Positions 8,993-16,096 of a DNA stretch of 27,560 nt are shown here, one piece after another. The stretch's first letter is position 1, and each line of letters opens with the position of its first letter. The notes under the pieces were generated by a model. It was not told where the DNA came from and searched no databases. It worked only from the letters and a program-made list of their open reading frames with translations. The DNA comes from CAYRGG01 sp964423745 (GTDB lineage: Bacteria; Pseudomonadota; Gammaproteobacteria; Competibacterales; Competibacteraceae). The stretch spans positions 1-27,560 of the forward strand of contig CAYRGG010000056.1 in the NCBI GenBank assembly GCA_964423745.1. The letters are read 5' to 3'. Position numbers and translations under genes: made by a program.

Positions 8993-9010
8993 GGCGTTTT
9001 TGTAATCCTC

Positions 9011-9328
9011 TTAGCGGGTATACCGTAGATTCGGCGCAGTCACGTACTTTACACCCGGCACCCGACGCGCTACCGAGATAGCGCGATTAAAGGCTGGTGC
9101 GCTAGGGACATTACCATTGAGCGTCACCACACCTTGGTCAACTGTGACATCGATCTGCGCAGAAACCAATTTTTTATCCTCTTGTAAGGCGGTTTCCACA
9201 GCCGCAGCAACTTCGCTATCACTGGGCCTATCTGCTTCCACACCTCCAGCCGTATCCCCGCCGGGCGTAGCGCAACCAGCGAGAACACCTATAATAATGA
9301 CTATCAGCACCCATAACGCGCTTTTCAT
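9011..9328 (-). CDS. BON-domain lipoprotein
   Basis: Small envelope lipoprotein. Residues 1-19 form a lipoprotein signal with lipobox LAGC, so Cys19 would be lipidated after signal peptidase II cleavage. A low-complexity linker follows, then a single BON domain (about residues 38-105) with the typical I-x-V-x-V-D-Q-G-V-V-T-L-N-G pattern. BON domains bind phospholipid surfaces; relatives such as OsmY and DolP respond to envelope or osmotic stress. A strong GGGAGG ribosome-binding site sits just before the ATG. It lies directly upstream of the NAGGN-type amidotransferase with an 18-nt gap, consistent with a shared osmotic-stress role, which is inference. Confidence 0.85.
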   Translation of the reverse strand: MKSALWVLIVIIIGVLAGCATPGGDTAGGVEADRPSDSEVAAAVETALQEDKKLVSAQIDVTVDQGVVTLNGNVPSAPAFNRAISVARRVPGVKYVTAPNLRYTR

Positions 9329-9559
9329 ATTGACCTCCCAATCGTAAAACTCTTAATACACCCTGACGGCGTTAGGGTTAGCAAGGATAGCACAGGTCTG
9401 CAACCCACTGCGCGGGGTGGTGAAAGGTTAACTTAACAGTGCGTAAGTTCTGGAAATAAAGCATGATGTCTAAACTGAAAACGGAATACGCTGTAGATTC
9501 TCAGGGTCATGGCCGGACTCGGGCACTTTCTCAACGTTGCATTGTCAGATACTCGGTTT
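9329..9559. other. Intergenic region left of the sodB promoter
   Basis: About 390 nt separate the BON gene from sodB, and the two are divergent, so promoters for both must lie here. The BON-side promoter was not identified. A short match, TGCGTAAGT at 9440-9448, equals part of the right end of the MITE-like element at 102-229 and may be a relic of it, but is too short to be certain. No coding region was found. Confidence 0.4.
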
Positions 9560-9589
9560 TAGACTTTTGTGCTTTGATCTGTCTATACT
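9560..9589 (+). promoter_or_regulatory. Candidate sodB promoter
   Basis: TATACT at 9584-9589 is a good -10 box. TAGACT at 9560-9565 matches four of six -35 positions with an 18-bp spacer. Transcription from it would give a leader of roughly 125 nt ahead of sodB. This is a consensus match only. Confidence 0.35.
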
Positions 9590-9636
9590 GTTTTTTCATT
9601 CCCATCGATAGATAGATAGGCGGATTGAGCAGCTGC

Positions 9637-9680
9637 AAAATCTGACTTGGCCATTCCATTGGCCAGATGAGTCAAATTTT
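9637..9680 (+). promoter_or_regulatory. Imperfect hairpin in the sodB leader
   Basis: AAAATCTGACT (9637-9647) pairs with AGTCAAATTTT (9670-9680) with one mismatch. Nested inside, TGGCCA (9648-9653) pairs with TGGCCA (9660-9665) across a 6-nt loop; GATG (9666-9669) is bulged. TTTTGTTTT at and just beyond the 3' side gives a terminator-like look. It lies ~40 nt before the sodB ATG, so it could be an attenuator, a stability element or an operator. Its function is not known. Confidence 0.5.
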
Positions 9681-9722
9681 GTTTTAGACAACGACAGTAA
9701 CCTGTACGGAGAATAAACAGTT

Positions 9723-10304
9723 ATGGCTCATGAACTACCTCCTTTGCCTTATGCGAAAAATGCCTTGGCACCGCATATTTCTGAAGAAACCCTAGAGTTT
9801 CACTACGGCAAACATCATCAAACCTATGTGACTAAGTTAAACGGTCTAATTCCGGGGACAGAGTTCGAGACTATGTCCTTGGAAGATATCATCAAGAAAT
9901 CTTCGGGTGGCATTTTCAACAATGCAGCTCAGGTTTGGAATCATACTTTTTACTGGAACTGTCTCAGCCCAAATGGCGGCGGTGAACCCACTGGCACCCT
10001 CGCCGAAGCCATCAATAGCAAATTCGGTTCCTACGAAAAGTTTAAGGAAGCCTTTTCTGACTGTGCCGCCAATACTTTTGGTTCTGGTTGGGCTTGGTTA
10101 GTGAAAAACTCCGACGGCTCTGTAGACCTGAGCAGCACGAGTAACGCAAATACCCCATTGACCGAGGGCAAAACTCCCTTGTTGACCTGCGATGTTTGGG
10201 AACACGCTTATTACATCGATTATCGTAACGCTCGTCCCAAGTATTTAGAAGCTTTTTGGAATCTCGTTAACTGGGATCATGCTGCTAAGCAATTTGCTGG
10301 CTGA
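9723..10304 (+). CDS. sodB: Iron superoxide dismutase
   Basis: Cytoplasmic homodimeric superoxide dismutase converting superoxide to hydrogen peroxide and oxygen. The four metal ligands are in place: His27, His74, Asp157 and His161 (DVWEHAYYIDYRN). Gln70 in NNAAQVWNHTFYW is the second-shell glutamine that marks the iron rather than the manganese form. 193 residues is exactly the usual size. The CGGAG ribosome-binding site lies ~10 nt before the ATG, after a long leader with a hairpin. The gene is monocistronic, with a clear terminator 27 nt after the stop. Confidence 0.97.
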   Translation: MAHELPPLPYAKNALAPHISEETLEFHYGKHHQTYVTKLNGLIPGTEFETMSLEDIIKKSSGGIFNNAAQVWNHTFYWNCLSPNGGGEPTGTLAEAINSKFGSYEKFKEAFSDCAANTFGSGWAWLVKNSDGSVDLSSTSNANTPLTEGKTPLLTCDVWEHAYYIDYRNARPKYLEAFWNLVNWDHAAKQFAG

Positions 10305-10330
10305 TTCGTTGCTTAGTTTTCAGTAAAAGG

Positions 10331-10354
10331 CGGGCTCCTGGAGAGCCCGTTTTT
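10331..10354 (+). terminator. Rho-independent terminator of sodB
   Basis: CGGGCTC (10331-10337) and GAGCCCG (10343-10349) form a perfect 7-bp stem around a 5-nt loop, followed directly by TTTTT and a second T-rich run. An A-run sits just upstream, so it may also work in part for the convergent priA transcript. Confidence 0.92.
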
Positions 10355-10370
10355 ATTCTAATTTTTTTAT

Positions 10371-10400
10371 ACAAAAAGGACTTGGTAAAGCCCGTGAGTT
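10371..10400. repeat. Relic of the MITE-like element (left part)
   Basis: CAAAAAGGACTT followed by a G+C-richer stretch ending CCCGTGAG aligns with positions ~115-143 of copy A and ~5948-5977 of copy B. The terminal ACTTACG is missing. It lies just before the 3' end of priA. Probably a decayed fragment; a chance match cannot be excluded. Confidence 0.4.
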
Positions 10401-10408
10401 TTTTCCAA

Positions 10409-12610
10409 CTAAAGTAAATCGGCAGGGTCCACGTCCAAAGACCAACGTACCTGACGGGCAGGTTTGAGATTTGTCAGCCGTTCTGTCCAATGGTCTAAAA
10501 ACTCATGCAACACCCCGCGTTGTCCTGCCTGTATCAACAACTGTGCCCGGTAGCGTCCAGCCCGTCGCTCCATGGGTGCGGGCACTGGCCCCATCACTTC
10601 AATAGGATGCGCTAAACTGACAGCAAGATTTTGTGCTTCGTCAAGAAAACGATAGACAGGTTCTTTTTTGGTAGCATCGGCGCGTAACAGTGCCTGATAA
10701 CTAAAGGGGGGCAGACCCGCCTCATAACGCTCACCCAAGGCAGCCTCCGCAAAGGCAGCATAACCTTGAGTAATTAAGGTGCGCAGCAGAGGATGTTCGG
10801 GATGATGAGTTTGAATAAGCACAACCCCTGGTTTATCGGCCCGACCGGCCCGACCCGCTACCTGAATAATGAGCTGAGCCATGCGTTCGCTGGCGCGAAA
10901 GTCTACGCCAAACAATCCCTGATCGGCATCCACAATAGCCACCAGGGTCACATTAGGAAAATCATGGCCTTTGGCTAACATCTGAGTTCCGATCAAAATA
11001 CGGCGCTCACCTTCTCGAATCTCCTTAAGAAGTCCTTGCAAGCTACCTCTACGACGGGTGCTGTCGCGGTCCAAGCGAGCAATACCCACCTCAGGAAAAG
11101 TTTGCTTTAGAAATTGTTCAATACGTTCCGTGCCTTGTCCCAGTGCCCGTAGATCGATACTGCCGCAGGCTGGACACGCTTCGTTGACAGGTTGTTCACT
11201 GCCACAGTGGTGACAAATAAGTTTGCGGTCTTGCAAATGCACCGTCATACGGGCATCACAGCGCTGGCATTGGCACAACCAGCCGCATTCATGACATATC
11301 AAGGTTGGGGCAAAACCACGCCGATTCAGAAACAATAAAACCTGTTCATGACGGGCCAAGTGGTTGCGCATTTCTGCAAGCAAGCGGTCTGACAAACCCT
11401 CTTTCATCGGGCGGTGACGCATATCCAAAGTTTGTATGGGCGGTTCTATAGCGTCACCGACACGCTCAGTTAAGCGTAAGCGTTGGTAACGTTTCCGTTT
11501 AACATTCAAAAGACTCTCTAAAGATGGCGTAGCCGATCCCAACACCACGGGAATATTCGCCTGCTGGGCTCTTACTAAGGCTAAATCCCGCGCTTGGTAA
11601 CGGAAACCTTCCTGCTGTTTAAAGGAGGTATCATGCTCTTCGTCGACAATAATGATTCCTGGCCTTAGTAAAGGAGCAAAAATGGCTGAGCGAGTGCCTA
11701 TGACCACCGAAGCGGTACCACTTTTTGCCATCAACCAAGCCTGTAACCGTTCTCCTTCCGTTAAACCAGAATGCAGCACCGCTAACGGGCCGGGAAGACG
11801 AGACTCAAAACGCGCTAATAACTGCGGGGTTAGACCAATCTCTGGCACTAACACGAGAGCTTGTTGATCATAGTTGAGAACAGACTCTACAATACGTAAA
11901 TAAACTTCTGTTTTACCGCTACCCGTAACACCGTCTAGTAAAAAGGCAGCAAACCGATTAAATCCCTTCCTGATGGCGGCCACCGCTTGAGATTGCCCCA
12001 AAGTGGGCGTAGGTGGGGATGATGATATGGCCGATTTTTGCCCTAGGCTCGCTACTGCTTGCACCTCTCTTACCCAACCGTTGGACAGCAATGGGCGCAG
12101 GCTGCTTGTCGCTTTGGGCATTGCCTGTTTTAACTGGACATCAGGGACACCCTGGGGTTGTTGTGCTAAATAAGTTAACACCTCCTTTTGGCGATGGGCT
12201 CTTTTGAGCTGATCTGCCTGAAGGATATCAGAACCTACTGGCGTAATTTGCCAAACACGGTTTCTACGCAGCTGTGCTGTGCGCCCTTGGCGCAGTAAGA
12301 TCGGCAAAGCGCTGGTAAATACTTCGCCGGGTGGATGATGGTAGTACCGCTGAGCCCATTGCAAAAAAGCCATCATGTCAGCCATCAATACAGGTTCGCT
12401 ATCCAAAATACGGACGATGGGGCGCAGATCACTCAAAGGTAGGGGACTATCGTCGCGCAACTCCAGTACAATACCTATGCGATAGCCGCGACTAAAAGGC
12501 ACTTGCACCCGCACTCCCGGATATAACGTCGAGAGCGGCTCTGGTGCTAGATAATCAAAACTTCTGTAAAGGGGTGAAGGTACGGCTACCCGTAGAATCC
12601 GAGGGTTCAT
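10409..12610 (-). CDS. priA: Primosomal protein N' (PriA helicase)
   Basis: 3'-5' superfamily 2 DNA helicase that recognises stalled forks and reloads the replisome through PriB/DnaT/DnaC or equivalents. The N-terminal 3'-DNA-binding domain is at residues ~1-105. Walker A is GVTGSGKTE at 227-235 and the helicase box is DEEH. The zinc-binding insert with paired cysteines (CHECGWLC, CQRC, CHHCG, CPACGS) runs at about residues 440-495. The motif V/VI region QVAGRAGRA follows. 733 residues is full length. It stands alone, convergent with sodB, and its start ATG at 12610 is followed upstream by a long AT-rich gap. Confidence 0.97.
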   Translation of the reverse strand: MNPRILRVAVPSPLYRSFDYLAPEPLSTLYPGVRVQVPFSRGYRIGIVLELRDDSPLPLSDLRPIVRILDSEPVLMADMMAFLQWAQRYYHHPPGEVFTSALPILLRQGRTAQLRRNRVWQITPVGSDILQADQLKRAHRQKEVLTYLAQQPQGVPDVQLKQAMPKATSSLRPLLSNGWVREVQAVASLGQKSAISSSPPTPTLGQSQAVAAIRKGFNRFAAFLLDGVTGSGKTEVYLRIVESVLNYDQQALVLVPEIGLTPQLLARFESRLPGPLAVLHSGLTEGERLQAWLMAKSGTASVVIGTRSAIFAPLLRPGIIIVDEEHDTSFKQQEGFRYQARDLALVRAQQANIPVVLGSATPSLESLLNVKRKRYQRLRLTERVGDAIEPPIQTLDMRHRPMKEGLSDRLLAEMRNHLARHEQVLLFLNRRGFAPTLICHECGWLCQCQRCDARMTVHLQDRKLICHHCGSEQPVNEACPACGSIDLRALGQGTERIEQFLKQTFPEVGIARLDRDSTRRRGSLQGLLKEIREGERRILIGTQMLAKGHDFPNVTLVAIVDADQGLFGVDFRASERMAQLIIQVAGRAGRADKPGVVLIQTHHPEHPLLRTLITQGYAAFAEAALGERYEAGLPPFSYQALLRADATKKEPVYRFLDEAQNLAVSLAHPIEVMGPVPAPMERRAGRYRAQLLIQAGQRGVLHEFLDHWTERLTNLKPARQVRWSLDVDPADLL

Positions 12611-13002
12611 ACAGCTATCCCAGCAGCCATCATGATTAATAAATTGGCGTTTATATTATTTTATTATTCGATTTAGTTGGTTTTGGGTCAGGCTTGCTTA
12701 AACCGCGATTAACAGGCAAATTAAGCTTCCTTCGCAATAGGAACCTAGCTTTCCTACTGCCATTCTAGTTTATTTAATAATTTGAACGTTCTGTCAAAAT
12801 AGTTTATGAACCACACAAACCGCCTCAATCAACATGCGTGGGTTTGGTGCGCTGCAGTCTAAGATGCACAATTTAACATCTATTGTCACAAAAACCCTGA
12901 TATTAAACATCGTCCGTTGTTAACATCGGCATAAGTTCTTTTGAACAGCAAAAAATTAATATTACCTATTTAACAAATCGACTAAACACGTAGGGCTGGC
13001 CG
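12611..13002. other. AT-rich intergenic region, priA to the dynamin-like gene
   Basis: 392 nt of AT-rich DNA between divergent genes, so promoters for both should be here, but no convincing pair stands out. TAGGAA (about 12739-12744) and TTCCTA (about 12752-12757) form a small 6-bp stem with a 7-nt loop. No ORF with a ribosome-binding site, no RNA gene and no repeat family member was recognised. Confidence 0.4.
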
Positions 13003-14442
13003 TTGACCCTCATGTCGTTTCTTCCTTACACAGGTGTAAGTTTGTCTATGAATGATATCAATCGACTACAAGGCAGTGCTTCATACGCTTTAGAACAAAT
13101 TCTTGAGTGGCGAGAACAAATCATCGAGCCCATGGCAAAACAGCTAAAACTACATCTCGGTCCCAAATCCATCATAAAAGCAAAACCGATGGTGTTGCTA
13201 CTGGGTAATCACAGCTCTGGAAAATCTAGCTTTATTAATCACTTACTCGGCCAAGAGGTGCAAGAAACAGGCGCAGCGCCTACAGATGATCGATTCACTA
13301 TTTTGATGAACGATGAGCAAATACCGGGGGAAGTCACCAACAAAATTCCAGGCGATATGTTAGTGGGACGGCCAGATCTCCCCTTTGGCGATCTGGAAGG
13401 GTTCGGTAATAAATTGGTTCAACACCTCACTGGCAAAGCGCTCAATAATGAGTTGCTAGAAGACATGTATTTAATCGACAGCCCAGGGATGATCGATTCT
13501 TCAAAGCAAGAAGTTCAGCGACCCTATAATTTCCTAGAAGTTACCCGTTATATAGCTAACATCAGCGATCTTATTCTATTATTTTTCGACGTGGATAAAC
13601 CGGGGTCTACCGCGGAAACCTTAGGCATTTTATCTAAGGTGCTTATCAATCAAGATCAAAAACTAAGAATCTTGATGAACAAAGCGGATTCCTTGAAAAA
13701 TGCCCACGATTATGCTCGCGCTTACGGCAATTTATGCTGGAATTTGGCTTCTGCTCTTGCCATTAAAGATTTACCCTCTATTTACACTATTTTTATTCCC
13801 GGACAAGCCTATACAGACCGATTGAGTGGGCTCGATGTGGAAAGATTTAAAGATCAGTTAAGTCGTTTAGAACATGAAATAAAAAACACGCCTTTGTATC
13901 GAAGAAGTAATACGATTACTTTTTTCTCGATTGAAACAGAACGTTTATATATTTGGGCAATATTGATGCGAGGTTTTTATAAAAGAATCAGCAGATCGCG
14001 ATTTAAGATCGCTCTAACCACAGGTTTTATAGCCGCCTTAGCCCTATTCACCCTTTCTCTGTTTGTGGTTCAGGTTGGCTTACCGCCAGCTATTTTGGCA
14101 GCAATTGCTTTACCCATCGGACTCTTCTTGGGCTATCTTATCTCGTGCAGTAAGGAAGTTATAAGACGATGCAAAATGAAGCATCTAAAATCTCTTGATG
14201 ATATTTTTTGGAAGGATAAAGATGTGACATTGCGCGTCATCACAAAGTATGGCAATGAAAAAGGACATCTTGAAGGACAATTCGACGTGATTAAAGAAGG
14301 AATATATAAGTCGCTAATGAAGTTTGAGCAAAAAGATATAAAACTTTTAAAAGACTCTCAAATTGAAAAAATCAAGAAATTAATGGATGAAGAAATCCCA
14401 GAACTGCGCAGAATTATCAGTCAAAATTTACAAAGCCTATAA
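13003..14442 (+). CDS. EHD/dynamin-like membrane GTPase
   Basis: GTPase of the dynamin superfamily, closest in motif style to EHD proteins. The P-loop is GNHSSGKSS at residues 68-76, with a conserved Thr region at TDDRFTI; G3 is DSPG at 159-162 and G4 is NKAD at 226-229. Two adjacent hydrophobic segments (about 334-355 and 360-381) would anchor it in the membrane, with a charged C-terminal tail of ~100 residues. The start is uncertain: the longest frame begins with TTG at 13003, 7 nt after TAGGG; ATGs at 13012 and 13048 are alternatives, and 13048 (MNDINRLQG) has a weak AGGTG upstream. It has no partner gene on its strand closer than the acyltransferase 151 nt downstream. Its cellular role is unknown; membrane remodelling is inferred from the family. 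Confidence 0.8.
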   Translation: MTLMSFLPYTGVSLSMNDINRLQGSASYALEQILEWREQIIEPMAKQLKLHLGPKSIIKAKPMVLLLGNHSSGKSSFINHLLGQEVQETGAAPTDDRFTILMNDEQIPGEVTNKIPGDMLVGRPDLPFGDLEGFGNKLVQHLTGKALNNELLEDMYLIDSPGMIDSSKQEVQRPYNFLEVTRYIANISDLILLFFDVDKPGSTAETLGILSKVLINQDQKLRILMNKADSLKNAHDYARAYGNLCWNLASALAIKDLPSIYTIFIPGQAYTDRLSGLDVERFKDQLSRLEHEIKNTPLYRRSNTITFFSIETERLYIWAILMRGFYKRISRSRFKIALTTGFIAALALFTLSLFVVQVGLPPAILAAIALPIGLFLGYLISCSKEVIRRCKMKHLKSLDDIFWKDKDVTLRVITKYGNEKGHLEGQFDVIKEGIYKSLMKFEQKDIKLLKDSQIEKIKKLMDEEIPELRRIISQNLQSL

Positions 14443-14593
14443 AGTAAACAGGAACTATGTTCTTGGCATTATTTGAGGTCAGATACTGCACTATCTTTAC
14501 CGCTTACCAGATTGCGTTTTATGGTTTTTACGCCTATTCTCCGCATTTAATCAATCAGATTCATAAAATTGTCATAAAGAGAACGGTCGACCG

Positions 14594-15577
14594 ATGAAAC
14601 AGCAACGCATCATGTATATCTTTCCTGGTCAAGGATCTCAGTATAAAAGCATGGGTAGCGATATTTACCAGGAATTTTCGGCGGCCCGACGTATCTATGA
14701 CGAAGCCAGCGCAGTGCTGGGTTACGATATGGCTGAGCTTTCCTTTAACGATCCCCATGACCAAATAAACCTCACCCGCTTCACCCAACCCGCCCTATTG
14801 ACACACTCCCTAGCCTGTCTTGAGGTGCTCAAAGAACTCACCGATAATCGGCTAACACCGCACCTAGCCGCTGGTCACAGCCTCGGTGAGTATTCTGCCC
14901 TGGTTGCCACAGAGGCATTAAGTTTTCAAGAAGCTTTACGCCTTGTGCAAAAACGGGGAGAACTCATGGGCGCCCATGGGGAAGGGGAAATGCTGGCGTT
15001 TCCCCTTGAACTGGATAAGGTTCGTCCCCTGGCTGAGAAACATTACTGCACTATCGCTGCCTGCAATCTTCGGGATCAAACGGTGGTGGGTGGTCGCAGT
15101 AGCGATTTGGATGCCCTTACCCAAGATGCCACAGAAAACTTTCCCCGCAAGCGTCCTGTTCGGCTGCAAACGGAAGGGGCTTTTCATACGTATTACATGG
15201 TAAACGCAGCGCAACATTTTCGTGCTGTATTGGATGAAGCCGACCTTGCCCCACCCACCGTCCAGGTGTTATCCAATTATACCGGGGACTATCACGAAGC
15301 GGACCCTACAATTATTAAATCTAGGCTTTTCTTTCAGCTTTTTCATCCTGTCCTATGGATCAATAATCTCCAAACAGCCTTGCAAGACGGGGTTACGCTT
15401 TTTATTGAACTGGGGGGTGGTATTGGTTCCGGTGATACCCCCTCGGCTAAACGGCCTAACCTGGAAGGTGTTATCAAGAAAGCTATGCGGGGCACCGATC
15501 ACCAAATCCCTTATCTCTCTGCCATCAACAGCGAAACCCTTGGAGCAACGGCGGATGCATTGCACAAGCTGGAATAA
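14594..15577 (+). CDS. Stand-alone malonyl-CoA:ACP transacylase-like protein
   Basis: Acyltransferase fold of the FabD/PKS-AT family. The oxyanion motif GQGSQ is at residues 12-16, the nucleophile Ser96 sits in GHSLGEYSA, Arg121 in KRGELM is at the position that binds the malonyl carboxylate, and His198 in GAFHTYYM is the catalytic base. 327 residues is slightly longer than FabD. The C-terminal third departs from FabD: the usual NPVRW and GPGKVL motifs read HPVLW and ELGGGIGSG, followed by an unusual TPSAKRPNLEG insert. No fabH, fabG, acpP or PKS gene is nearby, so this is probably a second, specialised transacylase rather than the housekeeping FabD. The substrate cannot be read from the sequence. 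Confidence 0.8.
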   Translation: MKQQRIMYIFPGQGSQYKSMGSDIYQEFSAARRIYDEASAVLGYDMAELSFNDPHDQINLTRFTQPALLTHSLACLEVLKELTDNRLTPHLAAGHSLGEYSALVATEALSFQEALRLVQKRGELMGAHGEGEMLAFPLELDKVRPLAEKHYCTIAACNLRDQTVVGGRSSDLDALTQDATENFPRKRPVRLQTEGAFHTYYMVNAAQHFRAVLDEADLAPPTVQVLSNYTGDYHEADPTIIKSRLFFQLFHPVLWINNLQTALQDGVTLFIELGGGIGSGDTPSAKRPNLEGVIKKAMRGTDHQIPYLSAINSETLGATADALHKLE

Positions 15578-16096
15578 TAATGCGCATCTGCGCCAACCGA
15601 AGCAAGTAGCGCCATTTCGTAAACAACCCTGCCCCAAATTCCCGAGTCAACCGTGCCGCTATATACCCAACGGTTACACCCTGTTAATCCTCGCGCTTCC
15701 CTTTAACAAGTTCTTACAATTTCTAAGCCCCCACCTGTCAACAGCATAGTATCGTACACCACGGTTCGGGCGTTTATGCCTTGGGCGTATTGATTACCCC
15801 GCGCAGCCCCGACTTGACTTAAGGACATACTCATGGATTTGAGCGGCTTTGCTTTAGTGACTACCTAGCCAAGCCCCTAACTGTCTAAGGAAAGACAATG
15901 CACCGTATTACTTCACGGCTGATCAATGCGTCGTCACCTCATAAGAGTACGACGGCCACCCCTGCTTACCCCATTATCCCTCACACTCCGTTTTTCAGCG
16001 CATGGCCAGCTCATCGATTGTCATGGCCGATGCTGACTTCTTTCTCTGTCGTCTTTAACTTTTCAAGTATTACCCAGTACTCCGAGGCTACCCCCC
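15578..16096 (+). other. Leader region of the RHS gene, with possible small ORFs
   Basis: 519 nt without a recognised gene. Two short reading frames have fair ribosome-binding sites: an 11-codon frame from ATG 15833 (MDLSGFALVTT) behind AAGGA, and a 69-codon frame from ATG 15898 behind AAGGA with 6-nt spacing, whose stop overlaps the RHS start at 16097 by 11 nt. The 69-residue product is rich in Ser, Pro and Thr and resembles nothing I know. They may be leader peptides coupling translation, or chance. The RHS gene itself has CGAGG 9 nt before its ATG. No promoter was identified with confidence. Confidence 0.4.

Noticed and set aside
15222..15749. Plus-strand frame of 175 residues
   Set aside because: Most of it is an out-of-frame shadow of the transacylase gene; the product has no family resemblance.
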